From contig JADJGU010000007.1 of the NCBI GenBank assembly GCA_016707885.1, positions 96,525 to 160,524 on the forward strand: DNA of 64,000 bases, given 5' to 3'. Origin of the DNA: Sphingomonadales bacterium. Lineage in GTDB: Bacteria > Pseudomonadota > Alphaproteobacteria > Sphingomonadales > Sphingomonadaceae. This document shows, one piece after another, positions 53,053 to 62,342 of this stretch; the first letter of the stretch is position 1; every line of letters begins with the position of its first letter. Under the pieces are notes generated by a model that saw only the letters and a program-made list of their open reading frames with translations, did not search any database and had not been told where the DNA came from. Made by a program: the position numbers and the translations under genes.

Positions 53053-53892
53053 ATGCAGTTGCAAGAAACCGCCTATGCCAAGATTAACCTTGCACTGCAT
53101 GTACGCAAGAGGCGTGACGATGGTTATCATGAGTTGGAAACTCTGTTCGCCTTTGTCGATGCGGGCGACGAACTTACTGTCGAAGTCGCCAAAACGGATA
53201 GACTGACGATCATCGGAGAGTTTGCCGAAGGTTTGCCCAACGGGCCGGACAATCTGATACTGCAGGCACTTGCGCAGATGCGGAACATGGTTCTGCCCGG
53301 ACGCGAACCAATTCCGCCGCTCGCCATCACTTTGGACAAAAGACTGCCAGTGGCCGCAGGCATCGGCGGCGGTTCGGCAGATGCGGGGGCAATGATCCGG
53401 CTGCTTGACCGCCATTTCGTGCACAATGGCGACGGCAAGGAACTGGTGCTTGCAACACACAGTCTGGGGGCTGATGTCGGGGCCTGTATCATAAGCCAGA
53501 CACGTATCGGCATGGGGCTAGGCTGGGAATTACATATGCCGGCAGTGAACGATCTGCGCGATACGCCGGTGCTGCTGGTGAACCCGCGCCTTCCATTGTC
53601 GACAGGCCCTGTTTTCAAACAATGGGACGGCGAGGATCGCGGACCTCTTCCAAGCGGGTCAACCAAAGAAATTGCGCTTTCGGGACGAAATGACCTTGAA
53701 AAGCCTGCAATCGATTTGTGCCTCGCAATCGAGACGGTGCTGACCGCACTGAAGGAAACACAACCTATTCTCGCAAGAATGTCCGGCTCGGGCGCTACCT
53801 GCTTTGCTCTGTACGGAACTGTTGAAGAACGCGATGCTGCCCGGACTTTGATGTCTGGACATTGGTGGACTCTGGCTGGAAAGCTACGTTGA
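53053..53892 (+). CDS. ispE: 4-diphosphocytidyl-2-C-methyl-D-erythritol kinase
   Basis: The 279-residue GHMP kinase phosphorylates CDP-methylerythritol in the non-mevalonate isoprenoid pathway. It has AYAKINLALHV at the start, the phosphate-binding PVAAGIGGGSADAGAMIRLL near 100 and a C-terminal RMSGSGATCFALY. ATG 53053 is the family start; the frame runs open back to 52894 inside the TPR gene. Its stop overlaps the next start (TGATG). Confidence 0.96.
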   Translation: MQLQETAYAKINLALHVRKRRDDGYHELETLFAFVDAGDELTVEVAKTDRLTIIGEFAEGLPNGPDNLILQALAQMRNMVLPGREPIPPLAITLDKRLPVAAGIGGGSADAGAMIRLLDRHFVHNGDGKELVLATHSLGADVGACIISQTRIGMGLGWELHMPAVNDLRDTPVLLVNPRLPLSTGPVFKQWDGEDRGPLPSGSTKEIALSGRNDLEKPAIDLCLAIETVLTALKETQPILARMSGSGATCFALYGTVEERDAARTLMSGHWWTLAGKLR

Positions 53893-54623
53893 TGGAGCAT
53901 GAAGCCTGGCGTCTTATTGGGACTCCGACGTCTGGAAGCATAGTGCTCGTCAGCGATCATGCTTCAAACCGGGTTCCAGACGACATCGACCTGGGCATCG
54001 ACCCAGCCTTGCTGGAGCAGCATATCGCCATCGACATCGGTGTATCCGGAGTGGCGCATTTAATGGCCGAGCGCGAGGGCTACGTTGCGTTCCTTGGAAA
54101 TGTTAGTCGACTTGTGTGCGATTTCAATCGCGAGGAACACCAGCCTGCAGCGATTCCAATTGCCAGCGACGGCCATGCAATTCCCGGCAATGCGCTGGAC
54201 CATGACGGGCATGAGGCGCGGCTAGACCGCTTTTTCCGGCCCTATCACACTGCATTGACGGAATTGCTCGAACTACATCCACCCGCGCTAATCCTGTCGC
54301 TGCATAGTTTCACACCGCAATTGGAAAGTCATCCCGAGCAAGAGCGACCTTGGCAGGTGGGCGTGTTGTATAATGAGGATGATCGCGCTGCGCGTCTCAC
54401 TATCCCGCTGCTGGAGGCCGAAGGTCTTTGTGTCGGCGACCAACAGCCTTATTCGGGAAAGTTGCTCAACGCGACGATGAACCGCCATGCCGAGGCGCAT
54501 GGCAGGCCCTATCTGGGCATTGAAATCCGGCAGGATCAGATCGGTGATGAAGCGGGGCAGGCGGTATGGGCCGGACGGCTGATACGGATATGCAACGAAG
54601 TGGCGTTGAAACTGCGGGCTTAG
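53892..54623 (+). CDS. N-formylglutamate amidohydrolase family protein
   Basis: The 243-residue protein has IVLVSDHASNRVPDD with the metal-binding His, VSRLVCDFNREE, SLHSFTP and LNATMNRHAEAHGRPYLGIEIRQD, matching the FGase (HutG-like) family. No histidine-degradation genes are nearby, so the substrate may differ from N-formylglutamate. It is coupled to ispE and followed by a hairpin before ilvD. Confidence 0.88.
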   Translation: MEHEAWRLIGTPTSGSIVLVSDHASNRVPDDIDLGIDPALLEQHIAIDIGVSGVAHLMAEREGYVAFLGNVSRLVCDFNREEHQPAAIPIASDGHAIPGNALDHDGHEARLDRFFRPYHTALTELLELHPPALILSLHSFTPQLESHPEQERPWQVGVLYNEDDRAARLTIPLLEAEGLCVGDQQPYSGKLLNATMNRHAEAHGRPYLGIEIRQDQIGDEAGQAVWAGRLIRICNEVALKLRA

Positions 54624-54629
54624 CGCTGT

Positions 54630-54649
54630 AAGGCGCCTGCAAACGCCTT
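54630..54649 (+). terminator. Hairpin between the FGase-like gene and ilvD
   Basis: AAGGCG-CCTGCAAA-CGCCTT is a perfect six-base-pair stem with an eight-base loop followed by GTTGG, starting seven bases after the upstream stop. It has no proper T-run, so it is a weak terminator candidate. Confidence 0.4.
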
Positions 54650-54681
54650 GTTGGCGAAATTATATTACAGGAGTCTCCCGT

Positions 54682-56538
54682 ATGCCCGCCCTTCGTTCGC
54701 GCACCTCGACCCACGGCCGAAACATGGCAGGCGCGCGTGGCCTATGGCGCGCCACAGGCATGAAGGACAGCGACTTCGGCAAGCCGATTGTTGCAGTGGT
54801 CAACAGCTTCACACAGTTCGTGCCGGGGCATGTCCATCTGAAGGATCTCGGCCAGATGGTAGCGCGCGAGATTGAGGCGGCTGGCGGGGTTGCCAAGGAA
54901 TTCAACACCATCGCGGTCGATGATGGCATCGCGATGGGGCATGACGGGATGCTCTATTCACTGCCCAGCCGCGATCTGATTGCAGACAGCGTCGAATATA
55001 TGGTCAACGCACATTGTGCCGATGCGATGGTCTGTATCTCGAACTGTGACAAGATCACCCCCGGTATGCTGATGGCCGCACTGCGCATCAATATCCCGGT
55101 GGTATTTGTCTCGGGCGGGCCGATGGAGGCTGGAAAGGTCGTGCTAAAAGGCAAGGAAGTCGCACTCGATCTGGTCGATGCAATGGTGGCTGCCGCTGAC
55201 GAGAAATATAGCGACGAAGAGGTCGCGACGATTGAACGCTCGGCTTGTCCGACCTGCGGTTCCTGCTCGGGGATGTTCACCGCCAATTCGATGAACTGCC
55301 TGACCGAAGCCTTGGGGCTTTCGCTGCCGGGCAACGGCTCGACATTGGCGACGCACTCGGATCGCAAGGCGCTGTTTCTGCGCGCGGGCGAACTCGCGGT
55401 TGAACTGTGTCGCCGTTATTATGAGCAAGATGACGAAAGCGTCCTGCCGCGCAATATCGCCAGCTTCGAAGCCTTCGAAAATGCGATGAGCCTCGATATC
55501 GCTATGGGCGGGTCCACTAACACGGTTTTGCACCTGCTCGCGGCGGCCTATGAAGGTGGTGTGGACTTTACCATGGCCGATATCGACAGGTTGTCACGTA
55601 AAGTGCCGTGTCTTTCAAAGGTCGCCCCCGCAAAGAGCGATGTCCACATGGAGGATGTCCACAGAGCAGGTGGCATCATGGCGATATTGGGCCAACTGGA
55701 CCGGGCAGGGCTGTTGCACACACATTTGCCAACCGTGCACAGCAAGACATTGGGCGATGCGCTCAACCAATGGGATATCTCGCGTACCAACGATCCCGAT
55801 GTGCAGACCTTTTTCAAGGCAGCTCCCGGTGGTGTTCCCACACAAACAGCTTTCAGTCAGTCGCGACGCTGGGACGACCTTGATCTCGACCGCGAAAATG
55901 GCGTCATCCGTTCAGCCGAAAATGCCTTTTCGAAGGACGGTGGGCTGGCCGTGTTGAACGGCAATGTCGCGCTTGATGGCTGCATCGTGAAGACGGCAGG
56001 GGTCGATGAGAGCATCCTGAAATTCTCTGGACCGGCGAAGGTCTATGAAAGCCAGGATGCCTCGGTGACGGCCATTCTGACCGGTCAAGTCGAGGCCGGT
56101 GATGTCGTCGTCATCCGCTATGAAGGGCCGAAAGGCGGGCCCGGGATGCAAGAAATGCTTTACCCGACCAGCTACCTGAAATCCAAGGGACTGGGTGCAG
56201 CTTGCGCACTTCTCACCGATGGTCGCTTTTCGGGCGGTACCTCCGGGCTGTCGATCGGTCATGTTTCCCCCGAAGCGGCGGAGGGCGGCACAATTGGCCT
56301 TGTTGAAAATGGCGATATTATCGAAATTGACATCCCCAACCGCTCGATTCATCTGGCGGTCAGCGACGCAGAACTGTCCCGTCGTCGGGCAGCGCAGGAC
56401 GCAATTGGCTGGCATCCGGCCAAGGAACGTCCGCGCAAGGTATCGGTTGCGCTGCAGGCTTATGCCGCGATGACAACCAGCGCAGCCCGCGGTGCGATCC
56501 GCGACGTCACGCAGCTTGTAAGCAAACCGCGCGCATAG
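54682..56538 (+). CDS. ilvD: Dihydroxy-acid dehydratase
   Basis: The 618-residue iron-sulfur enzyme performs the third common step of isoleucine and valine synthesis. Cluster-binding cysteines lie in CISNCDKITPGM and SACPTCGSCSGMFTANSMNC. Later motifs AMGGSTNTVLHLLA and LTDGRFSGGTSGLSIGHVSPEAA are intact. Length is normal. ATG has AGGAG nine bases upstream. Confidence 0.98.
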   Translation: MPALRSRTSTHGRNMAGARGLWRATGMKDSDFGKPIVAVVNSFTQFVPGHVHLKDLGQMVAREIEAAGGVAKEFNTIAVDDGIAMGHDGMLYSLPSRDLIADSVEYMVNAHCADAMVCISNCDKITPGMLMAALRINIPVVFVSGGPMEAGKVVLKGKEVALDLVDAMVAAADEKYSDEEVATIERSACPTCGSCSGMFTANSMNCLTEALGLSLPGNGSTLATHSDRKALFLRAGELAVELCRRYYEQDDESVLPRNIASFEAFENAMSLDIAMGGSTNTVLHLLAAAYEGGVDFTMADIDRLSRKVPCLSKVAPAKSDVHMEDVHRAGGIMAILGQLDRAGLLHTHLPTVHSKTLGDALNQWDISRTNDPDVQTFFKAAPGGVPTQTAFSQSRRWDDLDLDRENGVIRSAENAFSKDGGLAVLNGNVALDGCIVKTAGVDESILKFSGPAKVYESQDASVTAILTGQVEAGDVVVIRYEGPKGGPGMQEMLYPTSYLKSKGLGAACALLTDGRFSGGTSGLSIGHVSPEAAEGGTIGLVENGDIIEIDIPNRSIHLAVSDAELSRRRAAQDAIGWHPAKERPRKVSVALQAYAAMTTSAARGAIRDVTQLVSKPRA

Positions 56539-56598
56539 CTGACCAAAAGCAGGGTTAATGCGCTAGAGACTGAATGCTGAAGCCGTTATAGATGGCGC

Positions 56599-56982
56599 AT
56601 GAAGCTTTCATACTATCGTCTTGCTCTTGTATTTGCAGGCAGCGCCGCACTCGCGGCCTGCGGTGGAGAGTCAGCAGACCAATCTGGTGGCACAGCCTCT
56701 GCAGCGAATAAAGTTGAATGCGCGCTCGCTGGTGCAAGCGCATTCGAACGAAAATGTTCTACCGAAACCATGCCGGGCGAGAATGGCAAGATGCTCGTTA
56801 TTCGCCATCCGAATGCCGGATTTCGTCGTTTCAACATTCTCACCGATGGCCGCGGGCTTTCCCCGGCTGATGGCTTTGACGAAACGACCATCAATCTGAT
56901 CGGTGGCGGTATGATCGAGGTCAGTTCAGGCGATGACAAATATCGTCTGCCGGCGGACATCAAAGCATCGGCGCAGAAATAG
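56599..56982 (+). CDS. Small lipoprotein of unknown function
   Basis: The 127-residue precursor has a lipobox LAACGG (cleavage before Cys at about 21), then a Ser/Gly linker and a compact domain with two further Cys (VECALAG and ERKCSTE) that could form a disulfide. The pattern VIRHPNAGFRRFNILTDGRGL repeats in other sphingomonad lipoproteins as far as I recall, without known role. It is flanked by ilvD and the RNA methyltransferase gene. Confidence 0.75.
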   Translation: MKLSYYRLALVFAGSAALAACGGESADQSGGTASAANKVECALAGASAFERKCSTETMPGENGKMLVIRHPNAGFRRFNILTDGRGLSPADGFDETTINLIGGGMIEVSSGDDKYRLPADIKASAQK

Positions 56983-57027
56983 CCCGGCGGGCTTGCTTAG
57001 CTGGGCCGGCACGGGCAAGGCGCTGTT

Positions 57028-58230
57028 GTGAGCAATATTGATGAAATCATCCGCATAGCCTCGCGCGGCGATGGCGTTACCGCAGACGGGCGGCATGTGC
57101 CTTTCGCAGCCCCTGGTGATTGCCTTAATCCCGGTGGCGGATTGATCCACGGTCCGCACCATTCCGAGCCTCCTTGCCCGCATTTTCAATTATGTGGTGG
57201 ATGCCAGTTGCAGCATTTGGACGATGAGACGCTGAAGATTTTCGTCAGGGATCGCATCGTCCACGCCCTTGTGGCGCAGGATATCGATCTGCCAGAATTC
57301 ATGCCGGTGCATATTTCTCCACCGCATAGCCGGCGCCGGGTAGCGGTAAGGTCAGCTTGGGCGGGCAAGCAATTCCAACTCGGCTTCAGCTCGGAAAAAA
57401 GCCATCGGATTGTCGATTTGAAGCAATGTGACATCATGGCGCCGGAACTGTTTGCGCTACTGCAACCTTTACGGGCTTTTCTCGCCCCCCGCATCGGGCC
57501 AAAGCGCAATGTGGAAATCAAGCTGGCGCTTGTTGATCAGGGCGTCGATGTCTTGATCGAGAATTGGTCGCCGGAGGGCCTGGAAACGCATGAGTCGCTG
57601 ACCGACTTTGCGACCGCCAATCATCTGGCACGGCTCTCCACAGACGATGGATATGGCCCGACAACTTATTGGGAGCCCGAACCGGCGACAGTTACGCTGG
57701 GTGGGATTGCTGTTGTCTATCCGCCTTATGGCTTTCTGCAGGCAACTCTAGATGGCGAACAGGCATTGTCTTTAGCAGTGCAGGAAGTGGTTGGAGACGC
57801 AAAGCTTGTGGCCGACCTGTTTTCAGGGCTGGGTACTTTTGCCTTCGCGGTCGCGCAGGGCCGAAAGGTGTTCGCGGCTGAAGCGGAGCGGGCGGCCTTG
57901 CTTTCAATGAAGGCCGCCGCAGGCAAGGCAGGATTGCAGTTGTTTGCCGAGCATCGCGACCTTTTCCGGAGGCCTTTGACGCCTGCAGAACTCAACCGCT
58001 TTTCCGCAGTGATCCTCGATCCACCGCGGGCTGGTGCGCGTGAGCAGGTTGCGGAACTTGCGAAAGCGGATGTATCGAAGATCGTCTATGTAAGCTGCAA
58101 CCCATCCAGCTTTGCACGCGATGCAAAGACACTAATTTCAGGTGGCTTCAGGCTTCAGCGGATATGGCTTGTCGGGCAATTTCGCTGGTCAACCCATGTC
58201 GAACTGGCGGGCGAATTCACCCGCCAGTGA
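57028..58230 (+). CDS. Class I SAM-dependent RNA methyltransferase (RlmD/TrmA family)
   Basis: The 400-residue protein belongs to the uracil-5 methyltransferases. It has iron-sulfur cysteines in PPCPHFQLCGGCQLQHL, the Rossmann-fold motif ADLFSGLGTFAFAVA, the catalytic VILDPPRAGAREQV and the nucleophile Cys in VYVSCNPSSFARD. The N-terminal TRAM domain is short. The start is GTG at 57028. The exact rRNA or tRNA position cannot be decided. Confidence 0.93.
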   Translation: MSNIDEIIRIASRGDGVTADGRHVPFAAPGDCLNPGGGLIHGPHHSEPPCPHFQLCGGCQLQHLDDETLKIFVRDRIVHALVAQDIDLPEFMPVHISPPHSRRRVAVRSAWAGKQFQLGFSSEKSHRIVDLKQCDIMAPELFALLQPLRAFLAPRIGPKRNVEIKLALVDQGVDVLIENWSPEGLETHESLTDFATANHLARLSTDDGYGPTTYWEPEPATVTLGGIAVVYPPYGFLQATLDGEQALSLAVQEVVGDAKLVADLFSGLGTFAFAVAQGRKVFAAEAERAALLSMKAAAGKAGLQLFAEHRDLFRRPLTPAELNRFSAVILDPPRAGAREQVAELAKADVSKIVYVSCNPSSFARDAKTLISGGFRLQRIWLVGQFRWSTHVELAGEFTRQ

Positions 58231-58238
58231 CGTTCAAA

Positions 58239-58676
58239 TCAATGAAATACGGCCATTATGGCATGCAGCACCAATGCCATCAGCGCGAGCGATGACAGGG
58301 CAAATAGCAGGAAGCGCACGGCAACCTTATTCGCCAGTGACTGCCACAGGCTATGCGCTATGCGCAGACCAACATAGACCCAAGCAATAGTGGCGTTCAG
58401 GCCATCGCCCTGGCCAATCATGGCGAGCAACAGCGCAACTGCGTAGAACACGGTCGGCGCCTCGTGCAGGTGGTTATAATTATGCGCCTTCCACTGGATA
58501 TTACCCGGCAATAGCCCTTCCAATTTGGCACTTGTCCAACCGACATCTGCCCCTTCACTGTTATCTTTGGGCAGCTTGTTGATCGCAGGGATGCGCGTCG
58601 CGTACATCCATATCCACATCAGCATCGTCCAGCCCGCGAGCACCGCGACCGGCTTCAATATTTCGGCATGTTCCAT
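58239..58676 (-). CDS. MAPEG family membrane protein (copy 1)
   Basis: The 145-residue protein has four transmembrane helices and the MAPEG-type motif KAHNYNHLHEAPTVFYAVALLL, with YVGLRIAHSL downstream. MAPEG members include microsomal glutathione transferases and leukotriene synthases; the bacterial role is unknown. It lies 22 bases after a paralogue with the same motif order. Confidence 0.85.
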   Translation of the reverse strand: MEHAEILKPVAVLAGWTMLMWIWMYATRIPAINKLPKDNSEGADVGWTSAKLEGLLPGNIQWKAHNYNHLHEAPTVFYAVALLLAMIGQGDGLNATIAWVYVGLRIAHSLWQSLANKVAVRFLLFALSSLALMALVLHAIMAVFH

Positions 58677-58698
58677 GGAATCTCCTCCCGTTCTGTTA

Positions 58699-59121
58699 TC
58701 AAAGCGTTGCCATCAAGGCGTTTACTGCAAGCACGACCAGACACACGGTCGACAGCGCAAATATTGAAAAACGGACCATCACCTTGTTGACGACCGCCTG
58801 ATAAACCGAATGGATGATGCGTAAGGCAACATAGGCCCATGCAAATTTCACCATCAGCGGTGTGGCCGCCTGCGATATGTGCAGGATGAAAACCACCGCA
58901 TAAAAGATAGTCGGCTGCTCCATCAGGTGCGCATAATTGTGCGATTTCCACGCGGCAGTGCCGAGCATCGGATCGATATCCTGTCCGCGCAGTCCGGGTG
59001 CAGGCGGCTCCTTGCTTCCCAATTTTGCAAGCGTGCCAAAGCGGGCAATGGCCAACCAGCCAAGCATTACCAATGACCAAGCAACCAATACGGCCGCAGG
59101 CGCGAGTATCGTTGTATCCAT
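58699..59121 (-). CDS. MAPEG family membrane protein (copy 2)
   Basis: The 140-residue four-helix protein is a clear paralogue of the next gene: KSHNYAHLMEQPTIFYAVVFIL and YVALRIIHSVYQ occupy the same places. The loop between helices 1 and 2 differs. The pair probably arose by tandem duplication and may form mixed trimers. Upstream lies the inverted repeat at 59201-59326. Confidence 0.85.
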   Translation of the reverse strand: MDTTILAPAAVLVAWSLVMLGWLAIARFGTLAKLGSKEPPAPGLRGQDIDPMLGTAAWKSHNYAHLMEQPTIFYAVVFILHISQAATPLMVKFAWAYVALRIIHSVYQAVVNKVMVRFSIFALSTVCLVVLAVNALMATL

Positions 59122-59200
59122 AAGAAAACCCTCCCCGTTTTCGATGGCGGGGAGGGTGCTTCAACCTGTGTAAATTGTCAAATGCAACTTATTGCACCTG

Positions 59201-59326
59201 TCTCCCCTCCCGCATGCGGGATGGGCAGTGAGACTTGCGGCCGCGAAGCGGTTACTAGTCGCAACGGGGCGGGTATCAAAACATAAAAGGCCCACCCCCA
59301 ACCCCTCCCGCAAGCGGGAGGGGAGA
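59201..59326. repeat. Intergenic element with perfect 13-bp terminal inverted repeats
   Basis: TCTCCCCTCCCGC (59201-59213) and GCGGGAGGGGAGA (59314-59326) are perfect inverted copies bounding 126 bases. Each end also folds on itself: CCCGCATGCGGG (59209-59220) and CCCCTCCCGC-AA-GCGGGAGGGG (59302-59323). It begins three bases after the ornithine decarboxylase stop on the minus strand, so it may double as its terminator. No coding frame is evident. Confidence 0.8.
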
Positions 59327-59329
59327 AGA

Positions 59330-60541
59330 TCATTGAGCCGATCGTTTGCCGATATGGTGGACATTGCCCAAATCATTGGCGGCAATACGAGTATAGAGGC
59401 TAGCCATCGGCTCATCCTCGACTGCAAAATCCTCGGTCTCGCCAAAGCCGTTAAATTCGGTGCGCATCGCGCAGCCATAGGCGCCGAGCATACCGATCTC
59501 GATATAGTCGCCGGCCTTCGCGTCGGCGGGCAACAGGAAGGGTCCGGCCATATAATCCATATCGTCGCATGTTGGGCCGTAGAAAGCGAACTCGCCAATC
59601 TCGTCGCTACCGCTTTCGCGCATCAACTCGACCGGGAAGCGCCAGCTGACATGCGCCGCGTCGAACAGCGCGCCATAGGCCCCGTCATTGATGTACAACT
59701 CATTGTCGCGTCGCTTTTCTACCTTGACCAGCAAGGAAGCATATTCGGCGCACAGCGCACGCCCCGGCTCGCACCAAAGCTCTGCCGAATAGCTGATCGG
59801 CAAATCTTCGAACGTGCGGTGGATGGTTTCGAAATAGGCTTCGAGCGGCGGCGGTTCCATACCGGGATAGACCGAGGGAAAACCACCGCCGACATCGACA
59901 ATATCGACCGTGACCGATGCCTCGACAATTGCCGCGCGCACCTTCTCCATCGCTTCGGCATAAGCCAAAGGCGTCATTGCCTGGCTGCCGACATGGAAGG
60001 CGATGCCAAGGCTATCGGCGGCCTGACGGGTCGCAATGAGCAAGTCGGCAACTTCTGAAGGTTCGGCACCGAATTTGGCGGCAAGGCTGAGCTTTGCATG
60101 ATCCGAAGACACACGGATGCGTACGCACAGTTCCAGATCAGCCGCGGCTACGCCATCGGTCGTGGTTGCGCGAACGATCTTCTCGAGCTCTTCATGGCTG
60201 TCGAGGCTGAAGGTGCGCACGCCATGATTGTGATAGGCCTGCGCAATCGCACGTTCGGACTTGACCGGATGCATGAAGCACAGCTTCGCATCGGGCAGGA
60301 ATTTGTGCACCAACCGCACTTCGCCGAGCGACGCGACGTCATAGTGCGTGATTCCAGCCGCCCACAGCGTTTCAAGCAACGCAGGCGAGGGATTGGCCTT
60401 TACCGCATAAAGCGACTGGCCCGGAAACTTCTCGACGAAGAAGCGGGCAGCACGCGTAGCGGCATGCGGGCGTAGGAGTGTTACGGGCTCGTCCGGGCGC
60501 AGGGCGCGGACTAGGGACGCAGCATCAGGATAGTTGTGCAA
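59330..60541 (-). CDS. Ornithine/lysine decarboxylase-like PLP enzyme
   Basis: The 403-residue fold-III PLP decarboxylase makes putrescine. It has the PLP Lys in SLYAVKANPSP, the substrate loop FHVGSQ, VDVGGGFPSVYPG, EPGRALCAEYASLLV and the catalytic Cys in GPTCDDMDYM, favouring ornithine decarboxylase. The start is TTG at 60541; no ATG lies in a sensible place. Downstream polyamine genes on the same strand support the assignment. Confidence 0.9.
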   Translation of the reverse strand: MHNYPDAASLVRALRPDEPVTLLRPHAATRAARFFVEKFPGQSLYAVKANPSPALLETLWAAGITHYDVASLGEVRLVHKFLPDAKLCFMHPVKSERAIAQAYHNHGVRTFSLDSHEELEKIVRATTTDGVAAADLELCVRIRVSSDHAKLSLAAKFGAEPSEVADLLIATRQAADSLGIAFHVGSQAMTPLAYAEAMEKVRAAIVEASVTVDIVDVGGGFPSVYPGMEPPPLEAYFETIHRTFEDLPISYSAELWCEPGRALCAEYASLLVKVEKRRDNELYINDGAYGALFDAAHVSWRFPVELMRESGSDEIGEFAFYGPTCDDMDYMAGPFLLPADAKAGDYIEIGMLGAYGCAMRTEFNGFGETEDFAVEDEPMASLYTRIAANDLGNVHHIGKRSAQ

Positions 60542-60664
60542 CTCAAGGGACCCCCAATAGTCTGTTAAACCGATAAAATGCGAACAAGGCTGCCTTGCGG
60601 TTATTGGAAGTCCCCCTGGGGCAGCGGACGGTGCCTATATGATTCGGGGGGGCAGATGTAAAGA

Positions 60665-60682
60665 AAAAACGATGCCGTTTTT
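60665..60682 (-). terminator. Weak terminator after the secreted hypothetical protein
   Basis: On the minus strand AAAAACG-GCAT-CGTTTTT forms an AT-rich seven-base-pair stem followed by TTCTTT, beginning six bases after the stop of the gene at 60689-61156. The stem is weak but placement and T-run fit intrinsic termination. Confidence 0.45.
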
Positions 60683-60688
60683 GTTGAC

Positions 60689-61156
60689 CTAGCCGGCGGC
60701 CAAGCGATCCATCACCTCGGTTGTTGAACTGATATTTCTTATCAAACGTCCATCCCGAAAATTCACGCCTTTGCAAAGAACTTCGGAAAGAATGTAGTAA
60801 GGCGTGCCGGAGGCAATCGGAACCTTCTTGGTGGCAAACATCGTTGAAACCATTTTCTTGTCTGCGCCGTAATATACTACATTTTCGTAATAATATTCCG
60901 GACCAGAACATTTCAGGTGGAAATCCTCCAACACATAATTGACCGCCTTGTCTCCTAAAGGAACGGCAGCTTTGGTGTATGTGATAAGTGTGCCCTTGAA
61001 GGACTTGTCAGCTTCGTTCCAAGCAAGGTCCGACTGGTCCCAGGCAATGCCTCCCTGCGCATTCGTCGCATAAATCCAAGTATGGCTGGATTGCGCTGAA
61101 GCGGTCGACGTGAGCAGCCCAATGGACGCCAAAATGTTGATCAAAATGTAACGCAT
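60689..61156 (-). CDS. Secreted hypothetical protein, surface-adhesin E-like
   Basis: The 155-residue precursor has a signal peptide ending ASA-Q. The mature part is beta-rich with two Cys (HLKCSGPEYYYENVVYY and SEVLCKGV) and a layout like the surface-adhesin protein E family, which is seen in many proteobacteria. ATG 61156 with GGGGAG upstream is preferred to a start at 61225. It lies between nspC and ornithine decarboxylase on the same strand but is unlikely to act in polyamine synthesis. Confidence 0.6.
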   Translation of the reverse strand: MRYILINILASIGLLTSTASAQSSHTWIYATNAQGGIAWDQSDLAWNEADKSFKGTLITYTKAAVPLGDKAVNYVLEDFHLKCSGPEYYYENVVYYGADKKMVSTMFATKKVPIASGTPYYILSEVLCKGVNFRDGRLIRNISSTTEVMDRLAAG

Positions 61157-61178
61157 ACCCCGAACTCCCCTTGGGTAG

Positions 61179-62333
61179 TCACGACAATCTATCGCGGAAT
61201 TCGGTCCAGTCAAATTCACGCACACAGCGCAGTTCGTCGCTGTCGCTGTTCCACAGCCAGATCGAGGGCAGGGGAACGCCGTTGAAGGTGTTCGTCTTCA
61301 CCATCGAATAATGCGCCTGATCGAGGAAAGCGAAGCGTTGGCCAGCTTCCATCGCGACGGGCAGGCCGTAATCGCCGATGATATCGCCCGCAAGGCAGCT
61401 TGGGCCACCGAGCCGAATTGCCGGGCCTTCCGACCGTTCACCTAGCATAGCCGGACGATAGGGGGCTTCGATCACGTCGGGCATGTGGCAGGTCGCGCTG
61501 ATGTCGGTGATGCCGATCGGCATGCCGTTGTCAAAAACATCGAGCAACTCGCCGACCAATATCCCGGCATCGAGCGCAATAGCCTCGCCGGGCTCAAGAT
61601 ACACATCGCAGCCGGTTTCGGCGCGAACGGCTTTGATGAATTCGACCAGATCGTCGCGCTGATAATCGGCGCGGGTGATATGATGGCCTCCGCCGAAATT
61701 GAGCCATTTCAACTGACTGAAATAGGGTGCGATCTTGAGCTTCAGGCTTTCCCATGTGCGTTTTAGTGGCAAGAAATCCTGCTCGCAGAGCGAATGGAAA
61801 TGGATTCCCGAAACGCCCTGCAAATGCTCTGGCCGCAATTGGCTGACAGGGAATCCCAGTCGCGAATGTGGGGAGCAGGGGTCGTATTTAGCAACCTCAC
61901 CCTCCGCATGCTCCGGATTGATGCGCAGGCCGACATCGACACTGTCATCGATATATGCGGCAAAACGCCTATGCTGCGCGGGCGAGTTGAAGATGATGTG
62001 ATCGGATATGGCAACAATCTCTGCCATGTCGGCAGCCTTGTAACCGGCGCAATAAGTGGCAATCTCGCCCTTGTAATGATCACGCGCCAAACGCGCTTCC
62101 CACAGCCCGCTGGTGCACACGCCATCGAGATATTCACCAACGACATCGGCCAGCGACCACATCGAGAAGGCCTTGAGCGCCGATAAAACCTTAGCGCCTG
62201 AACGCGCCTTCACATCGGCGAGGACAGCCAGGTTCCGCCGCACGGCGATTTCGTCCACCACAAAGGCAGGCGTCGGCACGCGGTTCAGGTCAAATCGGGC
62301 AAAGGCCCCGGGATCTCCGGCTCTGGTTTCCAT
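61179..62333 (-). CDS. nspC: Carboxynorspermidine decarboxylase
   Basis: The 384-residue fold-III PLP enzyme decarboxylates carboxyspermidine or carboxynorspermidine. It has the PLP Lys in VLSALKAFSMW, HFHSLCEQDF, LNFGGGHHITRADY and EPGEAIALDAG, with the conserved PSCLAGDIIGDY. These match NspC rather than diaminopimelate decarboxylase. It acts after the dehydrogenase at 62803 and with putrescine from the enzyme at 59330. Confidence 0.93.
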   Translation of the reverse strand: METRAGDPGAFARFDLNRVPTPAFVVDEIAVRRNLAVLADVKARSGAKVLSALKAFSMWSLADVVGEYLDGVCTSGLWEARLARDHYKGEIATYCAGYKAADMAEIVAISDHIIFNSPAQHRRFAAYIDDSVDVGLRINPEHAEGEVAKYDPCSPHSRLGFPVSQLRPEHLQGVSGIHFHSLCEQDFLPLKRTWESLKLKIAPYFSQLKWLNFGGGHHITRADYQRDDLVEFIKAVRAETGCDVYLEPGEAIALDAGILVGELLDVFDNGMPIGITDISATCHMPDVIEAPYRPAMLGERSEGPAIRLGGPSCLAGDIIGDYGLPVAMEAGQRFAFLDQAHYSMVKTNTFNGVPLPSIWLWNSDSDELRCVREFDWTEFRDRLS

Positions 62334-62342
62334 TTTCTTTTC

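Noticed and set aside
60542..60688. speF-type leader RNA before ornithine decarboxylase
   Set aside because: The gap is only 147 bases and I can see only a small CCCC-A-GGGG stem; the known motif is longer, so I do not claim it.
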